Assembly: GCA_945983195.1 (NCBI GenBank)
Contig: CAMFSS010000045.1
Coordinates: 1 to 10,696 of the forward strand
Source: an uncultured Prevotellaceae bacterium
Lineage (GTDB): Bacteria > Bacteroidota > Bacteroidia > Bacteroidales > Muribaculaceae
DNA: 10,696 nt
Reading direction: 5' to 3'
Shown here: positions 1 to 7,332 of the stretch, piece by piece
Layout: the number at the start of each line of letters is the position of its first letter
How positions within the stretch are numbered: the first letter of the stretch is position 1
Made by a program: the position numbers and the translations under genes
The notes under the pieces: model-generated
Seen by the model: the letters and a program-made list of their open reading frames with translations, nothing else
Database searches by the model: none
What the model was told of the DNA's origin: nothing

Positions 1-2
1 TC

Positions 3-875
3 ATAAATCTACCCTTAATCGTGTATTGGATGATAGTTGCGGATTTTAGGTTTATGTTTCAAACACAGAAAGCGACATATTTCCGTGTGCGTGAAGCCAA
101 TAGTTCACTTTATGGTGTGATTTCGGCTGTTGGCAAGGAGGTGCTGCCATGCGAATTTGAAGAGATAGAATATATTGGAGGAAATTTCTTGAAATTCAAG
201 TCAGGCGACAGTTGGGGTGTAATTACCTTGAACTCAAAGGTGATTATTCCCACCTCACGCGGATATTCTTCAATAGGCAAATACTCCACAATTCAAAAAA
301 CCATACCATTCAAGAAGCCCGGCTATAAGGGCGAATGTAATTACCTCGGCCGCCAAATATCATTGGTGAAAGACACACAGCGTACCCAAAGTACCACAGC
401 CTCCGCCACCCCCGCAAAATCCTCAACAAGCAAATCAAGCTCTGCAAAAAACAATAGTTCGTCAACTCGAAAATATGCTTTCAAACTGCAAGAGGGCAAA
501 TTCTATAAAATTGACAAGTTAGTCATGGACCCGGAAAGTGATAATCCAACAATATTGCCATTTGAAGGTGAAATTTCCCTCTCAAAATGGGATGATGGTT
601 ACGCAATTACTTTCTGCCAGGGTGATGGAAAAGGCAATGTAGAAACAGTAGAGTTTTACAATGCTACATATTCAGTGGAGAAAGGCAATTCATTCTATAC
701 CCTGCAAGGAGGATTTGCTCAATCCGGTGAAACGGGGTCTATCATGATAATATTAAGGGATAATAGAGATTCTGCACTTCTTAGTTTCTATCGAACGAAA
801 GAAGGAAAGAAATTATATCATGTTTTAATTATGAATGCTACTCCATTTGATAATCCAGTATTGAAAAGAAATTAG
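3..875 (+). CDS. WG-repeat protein with Ser/Thr-rich linker and unknown C-terminal domain (5' partial)
   Basis: The frame is open to the left edge, so the true start probably lies outside the window; the first possible start inside is a GTG at 21. Numbered from that GTG, residues 30-90 hold two degenerate WG-type repeats: YGVISAVGKEVLPCEFEEI, then WGVITLNSKVIIPTSRGYSSI. Such repeats (WG_beta_rep family) are common in Bacteroidota, but their ligand is generally unknown. Residues 118-150 form a Ser/Thr/Lys-rich linker of low complexity. Residues 151-284 are a predicted beta-rich domain I do not recognise. No signal peptide is visible, but the real N-terminus is missing. The gene ends with TAG and converges on the antitoxin gene, with a strong hairpin between them. 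The WG assignment is fairly safe; the function is unknown. Confidence 0.7.
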   Translation: MNLPLIVYWMIVADFRFMFQTQKATYFRVREANSSLYGVISAVGKEVLPCEFEEIEYIGGNFLKFKSGDSWGVITLNSKVIIPTSRGYSSIGKYSTIQKTIPFKKPGYKGECNYLGRQISLVKDTQRTQSTTASATPAKSSTSKSSSAKNNSSSTRKYAFKLQEGKFYKIDKLVMDPESDNPTILPFEGEISLSKWDDGYAITFCQGDGKGNVETVEFYNATYSVEKGNSFYTLQGGFAQSGETGSIMIILRDNRDSALLSFYRTKEGKKLYHVLIMNATPFDNPVLKRN

Positions 876-909
876 TGCTATTTAGTAATTAATTTCACAT
901 AGAAACGGC

Positions 910-959
910 GGTTTGGGCGCATAAATCTGTGGCATGACACAGTTTTATGCGCCTAAGCC
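910..959. terminator. Long inverted repeat between convergent genes, likely bidirectional terminator
   Basis: Positions 916-925 (GGCGCATAAA) pair perfectly with 944-953. After one T-T mismatch, 927-931 (CTGTG) pair with 938-942, leaving a 6-nt loop. The outer 910-915 pair with 954-959, including two G-U pairs. This gives about 21 pairs with one mismatch. It lies between the ends of two convergent genes, where a shared terminator is expected. The T runs on either side are short (TTTTT at 964-968 on the + strand), so termination is inferred from position and stem strength. Confidence 0.6.
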
Positions 960-1003
960 ATTGCTTTTTGCCTAATGTCGTGTTGTGGTGGCGATTACTT
1001 CCA

Positions 1004-1234
1004 TCAGAATACTACATCTTTAGCTTGTGGAAGGCTGATTTTTCCTTCCAAGTGGTTCGTTACTTCAGTTAATGCCTCACGAAGGTCGCGTTTCACAATC
1101 TCGTCGGCATCGGTGATTGGAACAATCTTGAAGTTGCCATATCGCGATGTGAGCACTACCGACTGCCCCTGCCTTGCGGCAGTCAAGAATCTGCCTTGAT
1201 TGCTGCGGAATTCCCGTGCGCTTACTATCTGCAT
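1004..1234 (-). CDS. Phd/YefM-family antitoxin, apparently without a partner toxin
   Basis: A 76-residue protein beginning MQIVSAREFRSNQGRFLTAA and continuing with VVLTSRYGNFKIVPI. This is the usual layout of the Phd/YefM (prevent-host-death) fold: a beta strand, a helix with the REFR...G pattern, then the strand with the SR-G motif. The charged C-terminal part would be the toxin-binding tail. The ATG at 1234 is chosen over an upstream TTG at 1294 because family members begin with this MQIVS-like strand and an A/G-rich stretch precedes the ATG. Known members bind operator DNA as dimers and neutralise a RelE/YoeB-, Fic- or PIN-type toxin. No toxin-sized frame exists in the 129 bp downstream or in the divergent region upstream. 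It may be an orphan antitoxin, a remnant, or a stand-alone regulator. Confidence 0.75.
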   Translation of the reverse strand: MQIVSAREFRSNQGRFLTAARQGQSVVLTSRYGNFKIVPITDADEIVKRDLREALTEVTNHLEGKISLPQAKDVVF

Positions 1235-1271
1235 ATCTTCTTTTTTACGCAAATAAGTTATATATCCCAAA

Positions 1272-1295
1272 ATGGCAACCAAAACGGCAACCAAA
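1272..1295. repeat. Two tandem 12-bp repeats upstream of the antitoxin gene
   Basis: ATGGCAACCAAA at 1272-1283 is followed at once by ACGGCAACCAAA at 1284-1295, 11 of 12 identical. The pair lies 38 bp upstream of the antitoxin ATG on the opposite strand, a plausible operator position. Phd-type antitoxins autoregulate, but their sites are usually palindromic, so the assignment is tentative. Confidence 0.4.
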
Positions 1296-1325
1296 TTAAC
1301 TTTATTTAAGACTTACATCTATGGT

Positions 1326-1337
1326 AAATCGCGATTT
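1326..1337. repeat. Perfect 12-bp palindrome in the divergent control region
   Basis: AAATCGCGATTT reads identically on both strands. It sits roughly midway between the divergent antitoxin and ATPase genes and could be a dimer binding site for a regulator, including the antitoxin itself. It is short enough to arise by chance. Confidence 0.35.
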
Positions 1338-1378
1338 TCGCACCCCAAGCCAACGCGTCTGCTACAAAAATAGGGCAC

Positions 1379-1465
1379 TTGCCCATGATTTGCGACATTT
1401 TTCTGCCACTTTTGCCCCTGAATTGTAACAAAAAATTTGTATATTTGCCCATGAAATAAGACATT
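1379..1465 (+). promoter_or_regulatory. Three related 21-bp elements at exact 33-bp spacing before the ATPase gene
   Basis: Copies start at 1379, 1412 and 1445. Copy 1 begins TTGCCCATGA and ends GACATT. Copy 2 begins TTGCCCCTGA and carries AACA at the matching place. Copy 3 begins TTGCCCATGA and ends GACATT. By hand count, copies 1 and 3 agree at 16 of 21 positions, 1 and 2 at 15, 2 and 3 at 14. Start-to-start spacing is 33 bp both times, close to three helical turns. The third copy overlaps the end of the TATATTTG box and the start of the transcript. A multi-site operator for repression is inferred. Confidence 0.5.
1440..1447 (+). promoter_or_regulatory. Promoter -7 box (TATATTTG) of the ATPase gene
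   Basis: TATATTTG matches the Bacteroidota -7 consensus TAnnTTTG and lies 25 bp before the ATG at 1473. No TTTG is found at the usual 19-21 bp upstream; the nearest is at 1411-1414, 25 bp away. The promoter may therefore be weak or need an activator. Confidence 0.5.
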
Positions 1466-1472
1466 GAAGATT

Positions 1473-2807
1473 ATGTTTCACAGAAAAATCATATCGAAAT
1501 TGGAGGAGTGGAGACGTAACAAACAGCATAAGCCGCTCATTCTCAGGGGAGCACGTCAAGTAGGAAAAACCACTGTGGTGAATCAGCTCGGCGCGAGTTT
1601 TGATAAGTATCTCTATTTCTTTCTTGAAATTGCCGTACACGTGCGGTTGCTTGAGATGGATATTCCGCTTAACGACTTGGTACAACTTTTGTTTGCCAGC
1701 TTAGGAATATCGCCGAAAGAGGGCGACACGCTGATTTTTATTGATGAAATCCAGAATTCGCCTAAGACGATAGCTCTGTTGCGCTATTTCTATGAGCAAC
1801 GCCCCGACCTCTACATCATAGCAGCCGGAAGTTTGCTCGAGAATCTTGTAGATGTGAAAGTGAGTTTCCCGGTGGGTCGTGTGCAGTATTTGGCGGTTCG
1901 ACCGTGTAGTTTTGATGAATTTCTTGAGGCTACGGGGCGTGGCAATTTGCACGGTGTGATTTCGCAGAAGTGTGACTACACGGTTGCTTTCCACAATGAG
2001 TTGATGCACCTTTTCAACCAGTATACCATTGTGGGCGGAATGCCCGAAGCTGTGCAGAAATATGCGCTCACTGGCGATGTGCTTGCCATCGACGATGTGT
2101 ATGAAACTCTCGTACAGGCCTACAAGGATGACTCTGAGAAATATGTAAGGGGAAACAAGATGACCGATGTGGTGCGTTTTGTGCTGTCGTATGGGTGGGC
2201 GTTTGCTGGCGAAACCATCACGCTTGGCAACTTTGCCAGTTCGGGCTACAAATCGCGTGAAGTGTCCGAAGCATTCAGGCTACTCGAGAAGGCAATGCTT
2301 CTTGAGCTTGTCTATCCGGTGTCGTCAACGCAGGTGCCTGCTATTCCCGAAACTCGACGTTCGCCAAAACTTGTGTGGTTTGATACCGGATTAGTCAACT
2401 ATCAGGCAGGAATAAGGAAAGAAATCATTGGTTCCACTGAAATGGTTGATTCCTGGCGCGGGCATATTGCTGAGCAAGTTGTGGCACAGGAGCTGCTTGC
2501 TCTCGACGACCGCGTGAGTGCACGCCACTCGTTCTGGGCGCGGCCCAATAATGGAGCTGAAGTGGATTTTGTCATCACTCACAATTCACGCATCTATCCC
2601 ATTGAGGTGAAGTCGGGGGCAAATGCACATCTCCGCTCGTTGCAAGTGTTTATTGACAATTCCGATGTGGATATTGCGATTAGGGTGTGGTCGAAGCCTT
2701 TCTCCATCGACATGGTGGTGACGCCAAATGGCAAGAATTTCAGGCTTGTAAACTTGCCTTTCTACCTGATTAGCCGAATCGAGAACATAATCGATGGTCT
2801 GCTGTGA
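1473..2807 (+). CDS. ATP-binding protein, AAA_14 ATPase with C-terminal DUF4143 domain
   Basis: A 444-residue protein, typical length for this widespread bacterial family. Residues 26-34 are the Walker A loop GARQVGKTT, 87-94 the Walker B segment LIFIDEIQ, and 117-123 AAGSLLE, the sensor-like strand typical of AAA_14. The C-terminal half is the DUF4143 region. It has the family signatures SPKLVWFDTGLVNY and WRGHIAEQVVAQELL, then AEVDFV (362-367) and EVKSG (378-382), which resemble a PD-(D/E)XK nuclease core. The ATG at 1473 is preferred to the in-frame TTG at 1464 because it is a standard start and homologues begin near RKIISKLEEW. The cellular role of the family is not established. The gene is divergent from the antitoxin and preceded by the 33-bp-spaced array. 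No disruption is seen. Confidence 0.88.
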   Translation: MFHRKIISKLEEWRRNKQHKPLILRGARQVGKTTVVNQLGASFDKYLYFFLEIAVHVRLLEMDIPLNDLVQLLFASLGISPKEGDTLIFIDEIQNSPKTIALLRYFYEQRPDLYIIAAGSLLENLVDVKVSFPVGRVQYLAVRPCSFDEFLEATGRGNLHGVISQKCDYTVAFHNELMHLFNQYTIVGGMPEAVQKYALTGDVLAIDDVYETLVQAYKDDSEKYVRGNKMTDVVRFVLSYGWAFAGETITLGNFASSGYKSREVSEAFRLLEKAMLLELVYPVSSTQVPAIPETRRSPKLVWFDTGLVNYQAGIRKEIIGSTEMVDSWRGHIAEQVVAQELLALDDRVSARHSFWARPNNGAEVDFVITHNSRIYPIEVKSGANAHLRSLQVFIDNSDVDIAIRVWSKPFSIDMVVTPNGKNFRLVNLPFYLISRIENIIDGLL

Positions 2808-2846
2808 CGGTAGGAAGATCCGTGTATTTCACCAGGGTTGCGCGAT

Positions 2847-4073
2847 TTATTGCAGGGTGAGGGTTGACGCTGCGGTGGGGGTGATGCACTCAGCGGCAGC
2901 CTGGAGCTGCTGCGCGGTGACGGCGGCAATGCGCTCGGCAGTCTCCTCCTTGCTTCCCACGCGACCGTAGTAGAGCATACTCTTGGCGGCTGCGATTATC
3001 CGGCTCTCGCTGCTGTCGCTCGCCACGCGAAGCTGCCCTACATACTGCTTCTTGGCAGCATCGAGTGCGCGGTCGGAGAGCGGCTTGGAGGCAAGGCGGT
3101 CGATGGTGTTGCCGATGATGCGCTTGCTGGGTGCCACGTGTTCGGCATCGCTGCCGAAGTAGATGGTCAGCAGTCCGCAGTCGGAGAGAAGCGCGAGCGA
3201 CGACTCCACGGTGTAGGCATAGCCGCGACGCTCGCGGATTGCCACATTGAGCAGCGAATTCATGCCCGGACCGCCGAGAATATTGCTCAGCAGCGACATG
3301 GCGTAGCGGCTGTCGTCGTACATGCTGCACACCGGTACGCCGTAGATGGTGTGCGACTGGTGTGAGTCGATGGCACGGCTGTGGTGAAACGGCACTAGCG
3401 GTGCCGGAGCGGTGCGCGCTGTGCGGCTCACGCGGTGGTTGAGTGCCCCGAGATAACGCTCGGCAGTGCAAGCCACCACATCGTGCCGCATATTGCCAAG
3501 GGCAAAGAACACCATATTCTCAGGCACATAGAGGCGGTCGAGATAGTCGCGGCAGTCATCGCCGGTGATAGTCAGCAAGTCGGCTTCCACGCCGAGAATG
3601 TTGTGCCCCAGTGCCGAACCCTGCCATATCAAGTCCTCAAAGTCATCGTAGATAGCCTCTGAAGGCGAGTCGAGGTAGGAGTCCACCTCGTCGAGCACTA
3701 CTTCGCGCTCCTTGGCAAGCTCAGCGGCAGGGAATTGCGAGTTAGCCACCAAGTCGGCAATAAGCTCAGTGCCGCGTGCAACGAGCACACGCGGAAAAAA
3801 CGAGTAGACCATCGTCTCCTCCTTGGTCGTGTAGGCATTGAGTTCACCGCCCACACGCTCCATGCGGTTGATGATATGCCAGGCACGACGGCGGCGTGTG
3901 CCCTTGAAGATGGTGTGCTCCACAAAGTGAGCCAGCCCCCACTTGCCGGGAAGCTCATCGCGACTGCCGGCATTCACCGCCAGACCGCAGTAAGCCACCT
4001 CCGAACCGTTGGCAATGTGCACCACCCGGAGACCGTTTGACAGAGTGCATGAAAATATATCGTCGCCTTTCAT
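2847..4073 (-). CDS. M16-family zinc peptidase (processing-peptidase-like)
   Basis: A 408-residue protein, usual for a single-unit M16 peptidase of the processing-protease type. Residues 49-53 are HFVEH, the inverted zinc-binding motif HxxEH (ligands His49 and His53, catalytic base Glu52). Glu129 in VVLDEVDS is at the right distance to be the third zinc ligand. The following GGELNAYTTKEETMVYSFF is also characteristic. The C-terminal half (LLSNILGGPGMNSLLN, IRERRGYAYTVES) is the second M16 domain that closes the chamber, so the enzyme should be an active peptide-degrading protease. No signal peptide is visible, which suggests a cytoplasmic location. It converges on the ATPase gene with 39 bp between them. 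Its GC content is clearly higher than that of the RCC1 gene upstream. Confidence 0.9.
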   Translation of the reverse strand: MKGDDIFSCTLSNGLRVVHIANGSEVAYCGLAVNAGSRDELPGKWGLAHFVEHTIFKGTRRRRAWHIINRMERVGGELNAYTTKEETMVYSFFPRVLVARGTELIADLVANSQFPAAELAKEREVVLDEVDSYLDSPSEAIYDDFEDLIWQGSALGHNILGVEADLLTITGDDCRDYLDRLYVPENMVFFALGNMRHDVVACTAERYLGALNHRVSRTARTAPAPLVPFHHSRAIDSHQSHTIYGVPVCSMYDDSRYAMSLLSNILGGPGMNSLLNVAIRERRGYAYTVESSLALLSDCGLLTIYFGSDAEHVAPSKRIIGNTIDRLASKPLSDRALDAAKKQYVGQLRVASDSSESRIIAAAKSMLYYGRVGSKEETAERIAAVTAQQLQAAAECITPTAASTLTLQ

Positions 4074-4172
4074 TGACTAAAGCCATTAATGGAAGTTTCG
4101 CAAGCGCAAAACCCCGCGATTCATAACCATTGAGCAAATCCTCCTGCCCGCAAGAGCACCGATTTGCGGCGA

Positions 4173-4203
4173 CAAATTTACACATTTTTCCTCACACACC
4201 AAA
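4173..4203 (-). promoter_or_regulatory. Promoter of the M16 peptidase gene
   Basis: On the minus strand, TTTG (4203-4200), a 19-bp spacer and TAAATTTG (4180-4173) match the Bacteroidota consensus TTTG-N19-TAnnTTTG. This predicts a start near 4166 and a leader of about 90 nt. Confidence 0.65.
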
Positions 4204-4284
4204 AAAGATTCCATCAACCACCAATTCCAAATGTCAGCATTCTTGTAGAAGCGAATTACCACGCCATACATTAAAGTACAAAGC

Positions 4285-4325
4285 AGTGGGTGTATCAAGT
4301 AACACAATCCCCTGACACACCCACT
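4285..4325 (-). terminator. Hairpin downstream of the RCC1 locus, possible terminator
   Basis: AGTGGGTGT at 4285-4293 is the exact reverse complement of ACACCCACT at 4317-4325, giving a 9-bp GC-containing stem with a 23-nt loop. On the minus strand it begins about 60 nt after the stop at 4386 and is followed by a broken T-rich stretch (GCTTTGTACTTT). It would end transcripts of the RCC1 locus before the peptidase promoter. The long loop and interrupted T tract keep confidence moderate. Confidence 0.45.
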
Positions 4326-4385
4326 ATCGCAAAAAAATCACCTATATTCAAGCGCACTGCAAATACAAGTGATTGCGACAACATT

Positions 4386-4784
4386 CTATCTGATTACCAC
4401 TTTCACGGCATTGTCGCCTACCTTTACTATGTATAAGCCAGAACGTTGCAATTTAACTTCTGTTGTTGAAGCTTTAGCCACTTCATTATATATGGATATA
4501 CCCGATGGACTGTAAATGCTTATTTGTGTTCCTTCAGTTAGGTTACCAATATTAATAATCGAATTGATTACCGACACTGTTACATCGCAATTAGATTCAT
4601 TCATAAGTGTGATTCCACCATTACCATTCACGGTCAAATTATATGTCGATATAAAGCTCTTGTCGCCGGCTTTTACTTCAAGTTGCACAATAGTTTTACC
4701 AGGTGCTTTTGCAGTAACAATTCCTCGATTTGATATAGAAGCAATATTTTCATATGTTACACTCTACTTCAAAGTATCGTAATC
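4386..4784 (-). pseudogene. Detached 3' part of the RCC1 gene: rest of a Big2 domain and a T9SS-type sorting tail
   Basis: This segment continues the same frame as the upstream coding sequence but lies beyond its TGA (4787-4785), with a second in-frame stop, TAG, at 4766-4764. Reading through gives TPYN-stop-DYDTLK-stop-SVTYENIASISNRGIVTAKAPGKT, which is one continuous Big2 domain. The TAG falls where the upstream Big2 copy has the Trp of SVTWESLNENVVTI, so a TGG-to-TAG change is likely. The last 80 residues (GTQISIYSPSGISIYNEV, RSGLYIVKVGDNAVKVVIR) resemble a type A C-terminal sorting domain of the type IX secretion system. No suitable start or ribosome-binding site is visible, so it should not be translated on its own. 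Sequencing error at two nearby sites is the alternative. Confidence 0.72.
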
Positions 4785-7271
4785 TCAATTATATGGTGTT
4801 AACACTGGTCGAAACAAAAGTTGGTCCTTAACTTCCAATTTTTCTGCCAAATCAGCATTGACATCAATTGCAACATCCTCCAGAGCAATAGCTGTTGGCG
4901 CGTCTAATATTTTCACCAATTTTGATGGCATTTTTGTTGAACCATCTCCTATATAGGAACTGCCCCAACCCCACAATGAGCCATCTGTCTTCAGAACATA
5001 ATTATTCCAAAAATCAGCAACATCATCTGTGATTTTTACCATAGTTGTAGTATTTTCTTTAGTACCGGTTCCTAATTGTCCATCACGATTATATCCCATA
5101 CCCCAAAATGTTCCATCATCTTTCAATGCATAGCAATTAAAGGTATTAGCATATGCTTTGACTACATTGTCAAGAACTTTCTTGGGTTTCAGCCAACATT
5201 GTTCAGAAGTAGTACCTACACCATTGGTACACAATCCCCATATCCATAGGCTTCCATCATTCTTGATTGCAAGACTTTGCCAACTGTTTGCCTCAATATA
5301 TTTAACATCCGAAATCACATTGTAGGGAGTAACCCTGTTGGTGGTAGTTCCGTCTCCGACCTGACCCATATCATTTTCGCCAAAGCTCCACACGGAGCCA
5401 TCTCGCTTTAACACAAGTGTTTGTCCACCACCGGCTGATATTGCCACGGCATTTGACGTTTTTTGCAATGGAGTCGTTTGACTTGAACTTGTTCCAACGC
5501 ATTCGCTGCCTCCCCATACCCAAACACTGCCATCATCTTTCAATGCAACGGTATGGAAATCACCTGTTGAGACATCTATTACGTTTTCAAGGACTTTGAC
5601 AGGAGATGTCTGTCCCGTATCCGTTTTTTTCCCATTTCCCACTTGTCCAGCTTCGTTTCTTCCCCACATCCAAAGGGTATTGTCGGTTTTTATTGCACCT
5701 TTAGTATAATTACTGGCACACACTTTCTTCACATCTTCCAATATTGTAACGGGAGTCAGTCGAGTTTCTTTTGTCCCATCTCCAAGCAAGTATCCCGATG
5801 AATAATAATCTTGATAACCATTGTTAATCACACAATTATAATTGCCGCCCCAGCCAATAAGAGTACCATCTGATTTTAACAAATAGTTGTTTACCCAATT
5901 TTTATGAAATTGGGAAATATCAGCAACATACACAAGTACTGGAACAAACGATTCAGCCATAGAAGGATCAGGGTAATTATATTTCTCAGATTCCCAAATT
6001 GCCGAAGAATACGATCTCCCCCAACAGTAGAATTCACCATTGGTCATTATCAATTTGCCCACAGCTGCTTGTTTTACAGTCCCAACCTCATTCCCCTTGA
6101 CAGAGAATGAAACCTCAAGATCATCATTAAATTCACCGTCACAGCTTGAAATCGAATAACTTGGAACACTAATTTTGTAAGTCCCCGAAAGAGGTCGCTC
6201 AGTAAAGCATACAAACAGTGTATCACCCTGAACAATACATTCACTTTGTATTTTTCCGTTTTGGCTGTCGGTAATTGAAATTGCTCCAAAATTAAAACCA
6301 GGAATTATTTCATCACTAAATGTGATCATAGGGTTTTGATATTGAAAAATCTTGTCCGATGATCCAGTCATATTCAATGGTTTTGTCACCATCACTTTGC
6401 ACTCAGCCTGTATACCATTTGCCGTTGTGGCTACAACTTTTGTTTCGCCTTTGTCTACCGCACTTATGTTCCCTTTATTGTCAATGGTGACAACGTTTTC
6501 ATTAAGCGATTCCCAAGTAACAGATGTAGTCGCTCCTATTGGAAGCACCGAATAGCCTATTTTCTTTGTTTCACCAACGTTCATGACCACAGCATCAGTA
6601 GTTAGCGTTAGTTCAGTAGGCTCCACCACCTCACCGTCTTCTGTTGCTGTGACAATGGCACTGGCCACTACTTTTCCATCGTCTGTTTGGGCTATTACAA
6701 ACAATTTACCAACTCCCTTCTTTGCAGTAACATAACATTTGTTGCCTTCACATGAGATGGTGAAATTAAAAGGCTTCGAACTTAAACCATCAATAATTCC
6801 CCAGCCATACGATGTGATATAGGCATTCTTTGGTGTTAGTTCCGCGGTCAGCGTGACAGTTTCTCCAGCTCGTATTGTTGCATTACTCGGAGTGATTGTT
6901 ATGCCCGTTGGTGTCACTCCTTTGTTCACTGTGATATAATCATAATATGTTCCCGAACCCACATGAAGATTGTTATCGTATGTTCCTCTGTATGTATAGC
7001 AATAGGTAACCTGAACCTTTATTTTGCTTTTACCCTGAAGCCCCGTAACCGTAGCATATTGCTGATTGGAGTAACTTCGCAATGCAATGTAATTTGCATC
7101 ATAATTGTTGGTTAATGAATAGAAGGCGTGAGTAATCCAACCTCCACCCGGTGCCGTGGCTGTACAATAGAGATTAATTGTTTCTCCCACATTCACAGTG
7201 TAATTTCCTGCATAACTTTTAAACCAAAAAGATGTTATTAATAGCAGTAATAATAGATTTAATTTTTTCAT
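4785..7271 (-). CDS. Secreted RCC1-propeller protein with Ig-like/Big2 domains, prematurely terminated
   Basis: A protein of 828 residues. Residues 1-22 form a signal peptide (MKK, a Leu-rich core, cut near SYAG). An Ig-like region (about 23-115) and a Big-like domain (119-210) come next, followed by a Big2 domain (218-296) and an SbsA-like Ig domain (299-392). Residues 399-791 carry about seven to eight RCC1 repeats of the form LKDDGSVWVWG...GQVGDGT...P, predicting a beta propeller. The final Big2 domain is cut after about 37 residues by TGA, losing the sorting tail encoded downstream. The ATG at 7271 is chosen because the signal peptide starts there and AAAGAA precedes it; an in-frame TTG extension to 7364 runs through structured leader RNA. 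Intact relatives should be exported by T9SS and displayed on the surface; this product could reach the periplasm but probably not the surface. Ligand unknown. Confidence 0.85.
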   Translation of the reverse strand: MKKLNLLLLLLITSFWFKSYAGNYTVNVGETINLYCTATAPGGGWITHAFYSLTNNYDANYIALRSYSNQQYATVTGLQGKSKIKVQVTYCYTYRGTYDNNLHVGSGTYYDYITVNKGVTPTGITITPSNATIRAGETVTLTAELTPKNAYITSYGWGIIDGLSSKPFNFTISCEGNKCYVTAKKGVGKLFVIAQTDDGKVVASAIVTATEDGEVVEPTELTLTTDAVVMNVGETKKIGYSVLPIGATTSVTWESLNENVVTIDNKGNISAVDKGETKVVATTANGIQAECKVMVTKPLNMTGSSDKIFQYQNPMITFSDEIIPGFNFGAISITDSQNGKIQSECIVQGDTLFVCFTERPLSGTYKISVPSYSISSCDGEFNDDLEVSFSVKGNEVGTVKQAAVGKLIMTNGEFYCWGRSYSSAIWESEKYNYPDPSMAESFVPVLVYVADISQFHKNWVNNYLLKSDGTLIGWGGNYNCVINNGYQDYYSSGYLLGDGTKETRLTPVTILEDVKKVCASNYTKGAIKTDNTLWMWGRNEAGQVGNGKKTDTGQTSPVKVLENVIDVSTGDFHTVALKDDGSVWVWGGSECVGTSSSQTTPLQKTSNAVAISAGGGQTLVLKRDGSVWSFGENDMGQVGDGTTTNRVTPYNVISDVKYIEANSWQSLAIKNDGSLWIWGLCTNGVGTTSEQCWLKPKKVLDNVVKAYANTFNCYALKDDGTFWGMGYNRDGQLGTGTKENTTTMVKITDDVADFWNNYVLKTDGSLWGWGSSYIGDGSTKMPSKLVKILDAPTAIALEDVAIDVNADLAEKLEVKDQLLFRPVLTPYN

Positions 7272-7277
7272 TTCTTT

Positions 7278-7332
7278 AAAATAAAAAGGCGTGTAACCAT
7301 TCTTCTGCTTGTCTTTCGATTGGGTTACCGCC
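7278..7332 (-). terminator. Intrinsic terminator (attenuator) directly before the RCC1 gene
   Basis: On the minus strand, GGCGGTAACC (7332-7323) pairs with GGTTACACGCC (7298-7288), ten pairs with one bulged A. The loop is 24 nt and the stem is followed at once by TTTTTATTTT (7287-7278). The T tract ends only 6 nt before the ATG and overlaps the A-rich ribosome-binding region. The 5' arm of this terminator is also the 3' arm of a stem in the leader hairpin, so the two cannot coexist. Confidence 0.7.

Noticed and set aside
975..1199. Plus-strand open frame over the antitoxin gene
   Set aside because: It is antisense to a recognisable Phd/YefM protein and shows no family features; it is not the missing toxin.
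2890..3973. Open frames in other frames of the M16 gene (for example 2890-3471 minus and 3435-3662 plus)
   Set aside because: They arise from high GC content, have low-complexity Arg/His/Ala-rich translations and overlap a clearly functional peptidase.
4086..4315. Short open frames on both strands between the RCC1 locus and the M16 gene
   Set aside because: They run through the M16 promoter and the hairpin and look like chance frames.
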